In this document: piece by piece, positions 30,165 to 40,350 of the stretch
How the letters are laid out: every line of letters starts with the position of its first letter
Position numbering within the stretch: the first letter of the stretch is position 1
NCBI GenBank assembly: GCA_033852135.1
Contig: JAWSVB010000016.1
Location: 1-64,000, forward strand
DNA: 64,000 nt
Direction of reading: 5' to 3'
Source: QZLE01 sp033852135
GTDB lineage: Bacteria > Pseudomonadota > Gammaproteobacteria > QZLD01
Position numbers and translations under genes: made by a program
Notes under the pieces: model-generated
What the model was told of the DNA's origin: nothing
Databases searched by the model: none
Seen by the model: only the letters and a program-made list of their open reading frames with translations

Positions 30165-31163
30165 TTACTTATAGCCAACCTCATCCATTAGCTTGATAGC
30201 ATCGGCTTGGAGCTTTCCATAGACAGAAACATTAATCTTACTACCTATATAATTACCCCATTTTGTGACTGCTGGATCTGCAGGTACTTTTGGGTTAGCA
30301 GGAAATTCCAGGTTTAAAGCTGCAAATTGCGTTTGAGCTTCTTCTGATGCAAGCCACTCTAATAGTTTTACAGCCTCTTTTTTATTATCAGAAAACTTTG
30401 TCACGCCAGCACCCGAAATATTCATGTGAACGCCATCTGTTTCTTGATTAGGCCAATAAATTGCTAATGGAAGATTTGGTTTTTTCTTTTGCAATCTACC
30501 AAAATAGTATGTATTGACAATAGTAGCATCCCCAATACCTGCTGCAACAGCCTCTAGTGCTTTGGTATCATTACTAAACGGAGCAACAGCTAAATTGTTA
30601 ACCCAGCCACTTATAAGTTTCTTAGCTTGTTTATGACCTTGCTCAGAGATTATTGATGCAACTAAAGATTGGTTGTAAACCTTTTTTGATGTGCGCAATA
30701 CTAACTTGCCTTTCCACTTATCAGATGCTAAATCCTCATAAGTGCTCAACTGCTCGGGTTTGATTTTATTGGTATTGTAGACAATTGTTCTTGCTCTAAC
30801 TGAAAGCCCAAACCAATTACCATTTGGATCTCTAAGATTTGCTGGAATAGCTGTATTTAATGACACAGAGCTTACAGGTTGAAGAACACCTGCCTGTTCT
30901 GCATGCCACAGGTTTCCTGCATCAACAGTAATAAGAAGATCTGCTTGGGTGTTTTTTCCCTCAGCTTTTAATCGCTCAAGAAGAGCTCCTGCTTTTCCTG
31001 TGGTGTACTTAATTTTCACACCAGTATTCTTTGTATATAAATCAAACAAAGGTTTGATTAAGTGCTCTTTTCTAGCGGAATAGACAACAACTTCTTTATC
31101 AACTGCATAAACAGGAGCAGTTAACGCGATTAACAGCGCAGCAGACAATATCTTTTTAAACAT
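30165..31163 (-). CDS. Periplasmic iron(III)-binding protein (FbpA/FutA-like)
   Basis: A 332-residue periplasmic protein with a signal peptide cut near ALTAPVYA. The mature part begins DKEVVVYSARKEHLIKPLF, the family start, and IVNTYYFGRL carries the paired Tyr residues that bind ferric iron. It delivers iron to the FbpB/FbpC-like pair encoded immediately downstream. The ATG has AGGTGA upstream, and a Fur-like box lies 11-29 bases before the start, which fits iron repression. Confidence 0.92.
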   Translation of the reverse strand: MFKKILSAALLIALTAPVYAVDKEVVVYSARKEHLIKPLFDLYTKNTGVKIKYTTGKAGALLERLKAEGKNTQADLLITVDAGNLWHAEQAGVLQPVSSVSLNTAIPANLRDPNGNWFGLSVRARTIVYNTNKIKPEQLSTYEDLASDKWKGKLVLRTSKKVYNQSLVASIISEQGHKQAKKLISGWVNNLAVAPFSNDTKALEAVAAGIGDATIVNTYYFGRLQKKKPNLPLAIYWPNQETDGVHMNISGAGVTKFSDNKKEAVKLLEWLASEEAQTQFAALNLEFPANPKVPADPAVTKWGNYIGSKINVSVYGKLQADAIKLMDEVGYK

Positions 31164-31173
31164 GATTCACCTC

Positions 31174-31192
31174 GATAGTATTCATAATCATT
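31174..31192. promoter_or_regulatory. Candidate Fur box
   Basis: GATAGTATTCATAATCATT matches the Fur consensus GATAATGATAATCATTATC in most of its hexamer positions and sits just upstream of the iron-binding protein gene. Position and match make iron-dependent repression likely. No footprint data exist here. Confidence 0.55.
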
Positions 31193-31348
31193 CCCCAGTA
31201 ACCATGTCAGACAATATTTATTAATAAGCTACAGATTACTGTTTTAGGACATCCTAACTTCATAAGTTATACCTGTCAATGATCTAGATCAATTTTCATT
31301 TCATACTATATTTATCGGTTTTACATATAGTTATAGATTTTTATGGGA

Positions 31349-32149
31349 CTATTTCTTATGTAAATACCCTCTAAATGGTTGTACCAGAAGCTTATAAATA
31401 TGAAGTTCCTTATGGTCTCTGAAGTAATTAAGTCCAATTACCATATCCGTATGCCCCTTTTCTGGCTGAGCACAATATGTTCCAAATATCCTATCCCACC
31501 ATGGGATATTAAAGCCGAAATTTGAATTGGTTTCTTTAGGGGTAGTTGAATGGTGAACTCGATGCATATCAGGGGTAACGACAAACAAGCGCAAAACCCT
31601 ATCAATCTTAACTGGAATGTATATATTTCCATGATTAAACATCGCGGTTAGATTCAAAAGTACTTCAAAAATTATAACTGCGATAACGGGTGGGCCAATA
31701 ACTAATACAACACTTATCTTAATCAGCATTGAGATAATAATTTCTATTGGATGAAACCTTGCTCCTGTAGTTACATCTATATCTAAATCAGCATGATGCA
31801 TTCTATGCAGCAGCCAAAGCAGTGGAATAAAATGAAACATTGCATGTTGAAGATAGATAATAAAATCCATTACTAATACTGAAACAACAATTGCTAGCCA
31901 GACTGGCACTTCAATATTATTAAATATCCCCCATCCTTTTTCTTTTGCAACCGCCGCCAAGCCGACAGCCAGTATAGGAAATATCAAATGAAGTAATGCG
32001 CTATTTATTACAACGATACTGATATTGCTATACCAGCGTACGAACTTTGAAGCTACGAGCTTACGCCTTGGCGCTAATACTTCCCAAGATGCGACTAAAA
32101 CAAAAATTCCAAGAAAGAAACTCAATCGAATAATTGTTTGATATTCCAT
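31349..32149 (-). CDS. Sterol desaturase/fatty acid hydroxylase family protein
   Basis: A 266-residue inner-membrane di-iron enzyme. The His clusters LQHAMFH, WLLHRMHHAD and HRVHHS are the metal-binding motifs of the sterol desaturase / fatty acid hydroxylase family, set among four to five membrane helices. The ATG at 32149 (MEYQTIIRLS) is preferred to the upstream one at 32236, which would overlap the small Cys-rich gene. It probably hydroxylates or desaturates a lipid chain; the substrate is unknown. Confidence 0.85.
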   Translation of the reverse strand: MEYQTIIRLSFFLGIFVLVASWEVLAPRRKLVASKFVRWYSNISIVVINSALLHLIFPILAVGLAAVAKEKGWGIFNNIEVPVWLAIVVSVLVMDFIIYLQHAMFHFIPLLWLLHRMHHADLDIDVTTGARFHPIEIIISMLIKISVVLVIGPPVIAVIIFEVLLNLTAMFNHGNIYIPVKIDRVLRLFVVTPDMHRVHHSTTPKETNSNFGFNIPWWDRIFGTYCAQPEKGHTDMVIGLNYFRDHKELHIYKLLVQPFRGYLHKK

Positions 32150-32174
32150 TTTATAACGTTCCTTATACGGGTGA

Positions 32175-32378
32175 CTATGATTTACTTTTCTGTTGTATTG
32201 GTGGGCACTGCACATCGCCATAAGAACAAAAAACACAGCAATCCCCTTTTAAAGGTTTTAATAACTCACCACAACCTTTGCACTCATAAATAATACAACA
32301 TGAGTTTTTAGACATCGTTTCCTTCTCTTTATGCCCACACTCTGGACATTTGATGGTAGATTCAAGAATAACATCCAT
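32175..32378 (-). CDS. Small Cys-rich zinc-ribbon-like protein
   Basis: A 67-residue protein with eleven cysteines: CPECGHKE, CCIIYECKGCGE and GDCCVFCSYGDVQCPPIQ. The last motif is typical of a small protein family often found beside metal or mercury resistance genes. It probably binds a metal. It lies about 100 bases downstream of the CusA gene on the same strand, so it may belong to the copper locus. Confidence 0.75.
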   Translation of the reverse strand: MDVILESTIKCPECGHKEKETMSKNSCCIIYECKGCGELLKPLKGDCCVFCSYGDVQCPPIQQKSKS

Positions 32379-32476
32379 ATACCACCCCCCAATTTATGTG
32401 CTTATCTATCTATGATTTATAGCACATAAATTGGTTATGTTTTCGATTCACATAATAGCTACTCATGAGAAGACTG

Positions 32477-35400
32477 TTATTTTCCATGATATTTTAACTC
32501 GTGTTGCTCTATTTTTTTCTTAGCGCTCATCTTGATCTCTTTGGTTAAACAATAAAGTACTGGCACTACCAACATTGTCATAACCGCAATAAACATCCCG
32601 CCAAATGATGGGATCGCCATCGGCACCATAATCTCGCTACCACGCCCGGTTGAAGTAAATATTGGCAGCAATGCCAATATCGTTGTCGCGGTAGTCATAA
32701 GGCACGCTCTTACCCTGCGATTACCTGCCTCAACCACTCTATCACGAATTTCCTGGGTGTTTTTCGGTGGGTTTTCGCGGAACAATTGCACTAGATAGGT
32801 TCCCATCACCACACCGTCATCGGTTGCTATGCCGAATAGCGCCAAGAACCCTACCCAGACAGCTACACTCATATTTATCACATCCATCTGGAATAACTCG
32901 CGTATCGGCACATCGAATAGAGAGAAGTTCATAAACCACGGTTGCCCGTACATCCATATCATCAGAAACCCACCAGACCAGGCGACAAATACCCCGGTAA
33001 AGATGAGGAACGTGGTAGAAATAGAACGAAACTGCATGTAGATCAACATAAAGATCAAAAACAGGGCAAATGGTAAAACTATCGCTAAAGTTTTTGAGGC
33101 ACGGATCTGATTCTCATAGCTACCGGCAAACTCATAACTTACTCCGGCTGCGATGCTAAGCTCTCCATCTTTTATTTTCTGCTGCAAAAACGCTTGCGTC
33201 TGTTCTACTACATCAACCTCGGCATACCCCGGCTTTTTATCAAAAACCACATAACCAATGAGAAAGGTATCCTCACTCTTGATCATTTGCGGGCCGCGCA
33301 CATAACGAATCTCTGCCAGCTCTGCAATTGGAATCTGCATACCACTTTTACCCGCGACTAAAATGCGGCTCATAGATTCGATAGAATCACGCAACTCACG
33401 CTGATAACGCACCCTTACTGGATAGCGCTCGCGCCCTTCTAGGGTAGTTGTTACCTGCTTGCCACCAATCGCCATCTCTACCACATCGTGAAATTTACGA
33501 ATAGTTATCCCATGCCGGCCTAATTCCTGCCTATCGGGAATTATCTCCAAATATGGTTTACCAACGATTCTATCTGCAACAACAGTTGCAGCCTCTATAG
33601 CTGGAACCTGTTTGAGCAAACGTTCAATATCAAGCCCTGTTTTTTCAATCGATTCAAGCGTTGGACCTTTCACCTTTACCCCCATTGGTGCGCGCATACC
33701 ACTTTGTAACATCACAATACGAGCTGCGATTGGCTGTAGTTTTGGAGCAGATGTTGTTCCGGGAATCTTGGCCGCAGCAACAATCTCATCCCAAATATCA
33801 TCTGCACTACGAATGTGATCGCGCCACTGCCTGAATGGTCTGCCACTGGAATCCTCTTTCAGATTACCAGTTACATCTCTTACATAGTCACCTTTGATTT
33901 CATCATAAGCAAAGTTGACACGTTTCCCTTTGTCATTGGTAATATATTCACTTTTATAATTGATAACTGTCTCTATCATGGATATCGGTGCTGGATCGAG
34001 AGGGGTTTCTGCTCGGCCAAGCTTGCCAACTACCGAATCAATCTCCGGTATCGATGCAAATGCCGCATCCTGTTTTTCCAGCACATCTAACGCCTCACCG
34101 ATCGATGCATGTGGCATTGTAGTAGGCATAAACAGAAAAGAGCCTTCATCAAGATCTGGCATAAACTCTTTACCTAGCCCAGGGAACAGATGCGCAACTT
34201 TCTGGTAGCTTTCTGTTCGCTCAACCTTTTCTGGAACCCAAGAGAAGGTTTTGGCAAACCCTAACCAGATCACCAAACTAAAGACCAACAAACTTGCAGG
34301 AATGGATAAGAACAGAAGTTTATGATCCAGACACCAACGCAATAATCTTGGATAGAAATATTGGAATATTTTAAAGAAACCTAAAAGCCCTGTAATTAAA
34401 CCTCCAACAAAGATGAAGTTTTTAAACAGTCCAATCTCTGAACCTAACGGCGCCCAATCAACTGTTAGCATGACACCTACAACAGCAATTACCACTACCA
34501 AAACTAAACGTAATGACCAACTTTTCATCCATGCCGGCAATCGTTCTTCAAATAAGCGGTATAGACCAAATAGAAAGAGTAGAATACCTCCAACCACACT
34601 AAGTTTAATCGCCATAATCAAACCAGCAATCAGCAACCCTATGTTTAGCGCCTGCGACATCAAACGTGTTTTGATACGACCACAAAATAAAATATGCGCT
34701 GCTGGTGGTAATAGTGTTAAAGCAATTACCACCGATGCAATCAAGGCAAATGTCTTAGTAAATGCCAGCGGAGTAAACAATTTTCCTTCTGCTCCGCTCA
34801 TGGTAAATACCGGTAGAAAACTCACTATCGTTGTAAGTACTGCGGTTAAAACTGCACTTCCAACCTCAGCACTTGCGCGATGTACTACATTAATTGTTGA
34901 TTCATCAGGGTCTGCCTTACCCAGATGGCGCAGAATATTTTCGCAAATCACAATTCCCATATCGACAATGGTTCCAATTGCAATCGCTATCCCTGATAGC
35001 GCAACTATATTGGCCTGAACATTAAAGATCTTCATCCCAATAAAGCTAAGAAGAACAGCAAGAGGTAACATCGCACTGATAATGATACTACTGCGCAGAT
35101 GCATCACCATAACCAGAACAACGATAATCGTGATCAGAATCTCCTGAAGCATCGCTTCATTCAAAGTCTCTAGAGTTTCATATATCAACCCTGTTCTGTC
35201 ATAAAACGGAACCACTGTTACCTTGCTTTTAGTAACCCAGTTTGGCCATTTTTCACGTTCATTGACTTGCAGATAATTAAGCCACCCTTCTCGATTAATT
35301 TCAGCGCCTGCAAAGGCATTAAAATTATGTGATGTAGCAAACTCTCTTATTTGCTCTGATGTTACTTTTTCAAAATCAATAATGGCCTTGGAAGGGAGTG

Positions 35401-36442
35401 AATGCGCGGTCTCCTCTATCTTTTCCTTAACGCGGTTTATCACTTCCAGAGGGTTATCACCATAACGTGCGACCACCACCCCACCAACAGCGGGAGCACC
35501 GGCTTTGTCTAGTGCACCACGTCGAGCCGCCGGACCAAGAGACACAGAAGCAACGTTTTTCACCAAAACTGGGATATCCTTACCACGCAAAGAGATAACG
35601 CTATTTTCAATATCTTCGATACTTTTGATAAATCCAACGCCGCGAATAAAATATTCCGCCTGATTTATCTCAACTGTTTTAGCCCCAACATCGATATTGG
35701 AGGATCTTACAGCATTGAAAACATCTTCAATATTAACTCCATAGGCTCGCATTGCATCCGGGTCTACATCAATCTGATACTCTTTAACATGACCACCAAT
35801 AGAAGCAACTTCAGCCACGCCATCTGCAGATAGAAGCCAATAGCGCGCATACCAATCTTGTATCGTACGCAGTTCATCCGGGCCCCAGCCACCTGTTGCC
35901 TTACCATCTGGATCAAGCCCCTCCAAGGTATACCAATACACTTGCCCTAGAGCAGTTGCATCAGGACCTAAAGTTGGCTGCACACCATCTGGCAATGTTC
36001 CTGCGGGAAGACTATTGATCTTTTCCAATACACGGGTTCGCGACCAATAGAACTCAGCATCCTCCTTAAAGATTACATAGATAGTGGAGAAGCCGAACAT
36101 TGAGTAACTACGCACGGTTTTAACACTGGGGATCCCCAACAGTGAAACAGTCAATGGATAGGTTATTTGATCCTCAATATCCTGCGGTGACCTCCCCATC
36201 CATTTGGTAAATACAATCTGCTGATTCTCACCAATATCCGGAATGGCATCTACCGCAACCGGATAGCGTTGCACCCCATCTATATCCCAATCAAATGGTG
36301 CAACTAATACTCCAGCAAAAAACACCATTGCAGCTATTAACCCAATTACAAGTTTATGGTGCAGGCAAAACCACATCAGCCTTCCAACTAAAGAACGCTG
36401 GTCAGCCGTTTGATCAAAATTATCTTGAGATTCCATCGACAT
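32477..36442 (-). CDS. cusA: CusA/CzcA-family heavy-metal efflux RND pump, enlarged
   Basis: A 1321-residue RND exchanger with the metal-efflux features: MGRSPQDIEDQITYPL, GMKIFNVQANIVALSGIAIAIGTIVDMGIV, and the late TSTGRGSEIMVPMAIPS. Usual CusA and CzcA are about 1040-1060 residues. The extra 250 include additional membrane helices inserted after the first half (about residues 590-720, LIAGLIMAIKLSVVGGILLF and following). It forms the inner-membrane part of a tripartite Cu(I)/Ag(I) pump with the CusB-like gene five bases upstream. No outer-membrane CusC is in the window. Confidence 0.92.
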   Translation of the reverse strand: MSMESQDNFDQTADQRSLVGRLMWFCLHHKLVIGLIAAMVFFAGVLVAPFDWDIDGVQRYPVAVDAIPDIGENQQIVFTKWMGRSPQDIEDQITYPLTVSLLGIPSVKTVRSYSMFGFSTIYVIFKEDAEFYWSRTRVLEKINSLPAGTLPDGVQPTLGPDATALGQVYWYTLEGLDPDGKATGGWGPDELRTIQDWYARYWLLSADGVAEVASIGGHVKEYQIDVDPDAMRAYGVNIEDVFNAVRSSNIDVGAKTVEINQAEYFIRGVGFIKSIEDIENSVISLRGKDIPVLVKNVASVSLGPAARRGALDKAGAPAVGGVVVARYGDNPLEVINRVKEKIEETAHSLPSKAIIDFEKVTSEQIREFATSHNFNAFAGAEINREGWLNYLQVNEREKWPNWVTKSKVTVVPFYDRTGLIYETLETLNEAMLQEILITIIVVLVMVMHLRSSIIISAMLPLAVLLSFIGMKIFNVQANIVALSGIAIAIGTIVDMGIVICENILRHLGKADPDESTINVVHRASAEVGSAVLTAVLTTIVSFLPVFTMSGAEGKLFTPLAFTKTFALIASVVIALTLLPPAAHILFCGRIKTRLMSQALNIGLLIAGLIMAIKLSVVGGILLFLFGLYRLFEERLPAWMKSWSLRLVLVVVIAVVGVMLTVDWAPLGSEIGLFKNFIFVGGLITGLLGFFKIFQYFYPRLLRWCLDHKLLFLSIPASLLVFSLVIWLGFAKTFSWVPEKVERTESYQKVAHLFPGLGKEFMPDLDEGSFLFMPTTMPHASIGEALDVLEKQDAAFASIPEIDSVVGKLGRAETPLDPAPISMIETVINYKSEYITNDKGKRVNFAYDEIKGDYVRDVTGNLKEDSSGRPFRQWRDHIRSADDIWDEIVAAAKIPGTTSAPKLQPIAARIVMLQSGMRAPMGVKVKGPTLESIEKTGLDIERLLKQVPAIEAATVVADRIVGKPYLEIIPDRQELGRHGITIRKFHDVVEMAIGGKQVTTTLEGRERYPVRVRYQRELRDSIESMSRILVAGKSGMQIPIAELAEIRYVRGPQMIKSEDTFLIGYVVFDKKPGYAEVDVVEQTQAFLQQKIKDGELSIAAGVSYEFAGSYENQIRASKTLAIVLPFALFLIFMLIYMQFRSISTTFLIFTGVFVAWSGGFLMIWMYGQPWFMNFSLFDVPIRELFQMDVINMSVAVWVGFLALFGIATDDGVVMGTYLVQLFRENPPKNTQEIRDRVVEAGNRRVRACLMTTATTILALLPIFTSTGRGSEIMVPMAIPSFGGMFIAVMTMLVVPVLYCLTKEIKMSAKKKIEQHELKYHGK

Positions 36443-36447
36443 TCCCC

Positions 36448-38481
36448 CTATTTAGCAAATGCTGGAAAATTAATCTCATCAGCAATCTCACCACAGTAAA
36501 GCATCATGCTGCCATAATATGGGTTGATAACCTGCTGCCCGCGCTGAATCCATCTTGCGCCTTTGTTATTAAAGGCCATGGAGCAATATGCAAGATATAA
36601 TTTACTTTGTTGTGGAGGAAATTGAGTCAAGGTTTGTATCATCTGTTCGGTTAAAGGCTCGAACTCTATCCTTTGCTTCTCAATCTCAGAAAGAGATACC
36701 ATTTTCTCAACAATTGCAGATAATCGTTTGCTGTGCTTTTTCCACTGTTTCTTCTGGAAAAAGTCCAAGCGATCCTGAGGGATTTTACTTAAAACGCTCT
36801 TAAGGCCATTCACCGCTATTAAAGTTGAATCTGGATCATCACCGCTTAGGCTTTTATGAATAGCTTCATATTCGATAAATAACATCTCCATTTGCAATCT
36901 GAACTCAGGATCCAGGTCAGCAAATGGTTTTATTTCATCATCTGAGATTTCAGTAACTTCTTCGCTCATCATGCTTGGGCGCGCCTGAAGCTGCAGTTCT
37001 GCATCGAGTTTAAATGCCCCGCGTACCACAACCTGCTCACCTTCGTTTAGCCCATCCTTAACTAAATAATGATCGCCAGCGCGTGGCCCTAGTGTGATAA
37101 CCCGCCCTTCATAAGATGGCTTATCACCACCCGTCTCTTTATTTGAAACATTCGCCACATATACAATTGCGCGTTTACCGGTTAATAGTACTGCTGATGC
37201 AGGTACTACTAGAGGGCGATTCTCCTCAACATCAGCCACATAACCCAATGATTCGGCACTAACCAATGGCATCCCACAGACATCGCATTTACCCGGTGCA
37301 TCTTTTATCACCTCTGGATGCATTGGACTAATCCACTTGCCAGCTAGCTCATGATTAATAATCTTGCCATCACTGGCAATACTGGAATGCACTATAGAAC
37401 GTACAAACATTCCAGGTTTTAGCGACATATCACCATTATCAACAACGACTCTAACTCGTGCAGTTCTGGTAGATTCATTAACAACCGGATCTATAAACGT
37501 TACTATTCCGGTAAACTTCTTGTCTGGGTAAGTTTCAGTAGTGAACTCGACAGGTGCCCCATAGCGCATCCAGCGCAGATCTGATTCATAGGCATCAAGG
37601 TTTACCCACACTTTGGAAAGGTCAGCTACGGTAAACAGCGGGGTTCCAGTTTTAACATATATACCTTCACGTGCATCTTTATGCACAACCACTCCAGAAA
37701 TTGGAGCCTGAATATCCATCTGTTCAAATACTTTGCCTCGACGCTCTATCTGTTTTATTTGCTGAGAAGAGACGCCCCATAGACGCAGTTTTTCTCGCGC
37801 AGATCTAATAGCAACATCAAAGTTATCTCTTATACCGGAGTAATCAGTTTGCTTCAGACTTTTTCTGCCATTTATGGCGTTAATTAAATCATCTTGAGCT
37901 ATTAATAATTCCGGACTGTATATGCTAGCCATATGCTGCCCTTTCTCAACCACAACGCCCGTATAGTTAACATAAAGTTTATCGATTCGACCTGGTATCC
38001 ATGCAGATATGGTGGAAACACGCGTCTCATCGTAGTCGACTTTGCCAACCAAGCGGATCTCATTATCAATCGCTTTGCGCTCAGCCGGCAGGGTTTCAAT
38101 CTTTAATAGTTTCTTTGCATATTCAGATATCACCACCTCACGCTCTGCCAAGTTTTTATCACTCTGTTCAAGAGGTATCAGATCCATAAAACATATTGGA
38201 CACTTTCCTGGTTTTGGCAGCTTTATCTGTGGATGCATCGAACATGTCCAATAGGTTTCACCATTTTCATCTGTAACTTGGACTAATTCATGGTCATCTT
38301 CGTCATCGTGATTATCATTTTCATCAGCACTGCTTTGTTCAACTATATTGCTAACACCAGCAGAAGCACTAATGGATAGTTGATACCCTAGCAGGGCGAC
38401 ATTTATACAAGTTATAAACGAGACAAGCACTATTAAAACTTTATATTTTTGAATCTTTTCTCTAACTATTGCAAAAACCAT
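36448..38481 (-). CDS. cusB: CusB-like periplasmic adaptor with fused metal-binding and DUF3347 domains
   Basis: A 677-residue adaptor. An N-terminal helix is followed by a heavy-metal-binding module (YWTCSMHPQIKLPKPGKCPIC), then the barrel-sandwich/HlyD core (ISGVVVHKDAREGIYVKTG). A second metal-binding module (WISPMHPEVIKDAPGKCDVC) lies in the middle, and the C terminus has a DUF3347-like copper-binding domain (AYCSMAFNNKGARW, INPYYGSMMLYCGEI). The two modules and the DUF3347 part make it about 270 residues longer than E. coli CusB. The downstream CusA gene starts five bases after the stop, so they form one unit. Start at ATG 38481. Confidence 0.9.
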   Translation of the reverse strand: MVFAIVREKIQKYKVLIVLVSFITCINVALLGYQLSISASAGVSNIVEQSSADENDNHDDEDDHELVQVTDENGETYWTCSMHPQIKLPKPGKCPICFMDLIPLEQSDKNLAEREVVISEYAKKLLKIETLPAERKAIDNEIRLVGKVDYDETRVSTISAWIPGRIDKLYVNYTGVVVEKGQHMASIYSPELLIAQDDLINAINGRKSLKQTDYSGIRDNFDVAIRSAREKLRLWGVSSQQIKQIERRGKVFEQMDIQAPISGVVVHKDAREGIYVKTGTPLFTVADLSKVWVNLDAYESDLRWMRYGAPVEFTTETYPDKKFTGIVTFIDPVVNESTRTARVRVVVDNGDMSLKPGMFVRSIVHSSIASDGKIINHELAGKWISPMHPEVIKDAPGKCDVCGMPLVSAESLGYVADVEENRPLVVPASAVLLTGKRAIVYVANVSNKETGGDKPSYEGRVITLGPRAGDHYLVKDGLNEGEQVVVRGAFKLDAELQLQARPSMMSEEVTEISDDEIKPFADLDPEFRLQMEMLFIEYEAIHKSLSGDDPDSTLIAVNGLKSVLSKIPQDRLDFFQKKQWKKHSKRLSAIVEKMVSLSEIEKQRIEFEPLTEQMIQTLTQFPPQQSKLYLAYCSMAFNNKGARWIQRGQQVINPYYGSMMLYCGEIADEINFPAFAK

Positions 38482-38535
38482 AATCAAGATGCCTTATGCT
38501 AAAAAACTTTTAATTTATCTGTCTTAAGCTATTGA

Positions 38536-38556
38536 GTTGCCGGCAATACCGGCAAC
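38536..38556 (-). other. Hairpin after the YHS-like gene
   Basis: An eight-base-pair stem, GTTGCCGG with CCGGCAAC and a five-base loop, just after the stop of the 38567 gene. No U run follows, so it is either an attenuating or mRNA-processing hairpin before cusB, or a weak terminator. Confidence 0.45.
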
Positions 38557-38566
38557 CCATAACCAA

Positions 38567-38875
38567 TTATTTTGGGGTTTTATCCAAAACAATCCCCTGA
38601 TCTTCGAGCTGTTTAATATACTTTTCCGGATCTTTAGAAATAGAATAAATACAACCATAGCAACAGTAATAGATCCTTTTACCTTTATAGTCGTAAAAAT
38701 TTTTCTTATTAATAGGACTCCCCATCACTGGACAATGGGTTTGTGGTTTACCTTTTACCTCTTCAGTTATAGCACCTCCTTTAGTGTCTGCAATTGCAGG
38801 CACAGCAAAGATCAGGCTAGAAACAACAGCAGATGCAGCAATAATTGATTTTAAATTTAACTTATAGTTTCTCAT
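38567..38875 (-). CDS. Secreted YHS-like metal-binding protein
   Basis: A 102-residue exported protein with a signal peptide (ending near VPAIADT) and a YHS-like fold: THCPVMGSPINKKNFYDYKGKRIYYCCYGC carries the Cys residues of YHS/TRASH metal-binding domains. The start has AAGGAA. It lies in the copper locus between the cusB gene and the 39060 gene and probably chaperones copper in the periplasm. Confidence 0.8.
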   Translation of the reverse strand: MRNYKLNLKSIIAASAVVSSLIFAVPAIADTKGGAITEEVKGKPQTHCPVMGSPINKKNFYDYKGKRIYYCCYGCIYSISKDPEKYIKQLEDQGIVLDKTPK

Positions 38876-39059
38876 CTATTTTCCTTTCGGTTTATCTCAG
38901 TAATTAATAAATATTTATCTCGCTGGGTAGTATCCACAAACATCAAACTGACACACGACCACGTATGAAATTATTTTGGAACATAAATTTAGATATAAGC
39001 ACGCAAAACCTATGCACTATGTCTAAAACATGTATCAGCGATATTGAGTTTTTTAGGGA

Positions 39060-39455
39060 TTAAACTTTGGGGGGTCTTATCTCGGGTGGAACTAGAAGGG
39101 TAATAAACTTATGGTCCGTCGATAAATCAGAATCAGATTTGGGAAATCCGAGATTCATCTTACTTGGGTAAGACAAAACAAATGACGCACCATCAATACT
39201 AAAGCACGATAAAGGTGAATCACAATCATCGCAGCCAAGCTCAACTAAAATAGATTCTATTTCGATAGTGTCCGAAGCCGTATCCAATGCTGTCATTGGC
39301 ATTGCAGTCATCGGCTCAACCATTTGATTAAGACCTGATTGGCAGCAACTATGATCATTACTTTGCACAAACGCCTGAGCAGGAATGCCAGCGAAGCTCA
39401 AAGTTAAAATCATTATGCTAATTACAGCTTTAATCATACGATTTATAGATCTCAT
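39060..39455 (-). CDS. Small periplasmic Cys-rich protein of the copper locus
   Basis: A 131-residue exported protein with a signal sequence (MIKAVISIMILTLSFAGIPAQA) and Cys pairs HSCCQSG and LGCDDCDSPLSC, in a Met-containing setting (PMTAMPMTA) that suits copper binding. I recognise no family; it resembles DUF2946-type proteins. Its position within the copper locus suggests a role in metal binding. Confidence 0.6.
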   Translation of the reverse strand: MRSINRMIKAVISIMILTLSFAGIPAQAFVQSNDHSCCQSGLNQMVEPMTAMPMTALDTASDTIEIESILVELGCDDCDSPLSCFSIDGASFVLSYPSKMNLGFPKSDSDLSTDHKFITLLVPPEIRPPKV

Positions 39456-39566
39456 GAATTAATTGAGTGTGACTATCGATGTTAGTTCATTCAAAATAAG
39501 AAATAAATGATATTAGTTCCTAAATCCACTAATTAAGAGTGTTTAATTTGAAGCTATCTAGCTGAA

Positions 39567-40322
39567 TTAATAATAATCAGCGTGAATATTATCGTAATTT
39601 GATTTTCTTTGACGATAGATAAATAGTAATAGATTCATCATTAGCAAAGCTACTAAATCGGCGTCAAACCCTTGTGTTAAGCTGAATAGCAGCGTTGATA
39701 TTACCCCACATAAAGCACCAAAAACCCATTGCTCTATTTGCCTTGAAGGAGAGGTTTTTGGTTCTACCAACATCACAAATGCAAAAAATAGATTTGGCAA
39801 TAACAAAGCAGATTCGAGCGAGATTCCTAACATAAAGCTCAATAATACTCTAGTGCCAAAGTAGGCAAACGGCATTGCAAGACGCTTGATGTTCAGCAAA
39901 ATAAAACCAACAATTATTATCAATAAAGCTGTTGCACTACCACCCCACCAGATTACTTGATCGATAAAGAAATATCCGGCTATAACTAAGCCACAGGCAG
40001 CGGGATTAAATATATGTTGTTTGCTTATTCTAATAATCCATTTTGAAGCAATGGCAATAATTCCAGCTAGGTATACAAACCAGAAATCATATGCTGGTAT
40101 GGCTAATAACCCTATAATCATCCCAGTTATTAATGAACTTTGAATCTTCTGGCTATTGGGCTTTCCTACAAATATTAACTCTGTGAACAAGCAGGTTAAA
40201 ACTGAAAATAAAAAAACAGCTAACTTCTTTAAATCACCATCAGAGGCTATACCAACTATAGCCAGAAGCACTAAAGCAGCGATTAGCTGAACCTTTGGTG
40301 ATTTGAGAATTTTATTCTTCAT
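39567..40322 (-). CDS. RnfD/NqrB-like membrane protein
   Basis: A 251-residue protein with about eight membrane helices and the phrases KQHIFNPAACGLVIAGYFF and LVEPKTSPSR, which match the RnfD/NqrB/UnbV-like family of electron-transfer membrane subunits. Only this subunit of a redox complex is present, so it is an orphan. It sits between cupredoxin and YHS-like genes on the copper strand, which hints at a link to copper redox handling. The function is unproven. Confidence 0.7.
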   Translation of the reverse strand: MKNKILKSPKVQLIAALVLLAIVGIASDGDLKKLAVFLFSVLTCLFTELIFVGKPNSQKIQSSLITGMIIGLLAIPAYDFWFVYLAGIIAIASKWIIRISKQHIFNPAACGLVIAGYFFIDQVIWWGGSATALLIIIVGFILLNIKRLAMPFAYFGTRVLLSFMLGISLESALLLPNLFFAFVMLVEPKTSPSRQIEQWVFGALCGVISTLLFSLTQGFDADLVALLMMNLLLFIYRQRKSNYDNIHADYY

Positions 40323-40350
40323 AATGCATCCTTGCTTATGCTATCAGAAT

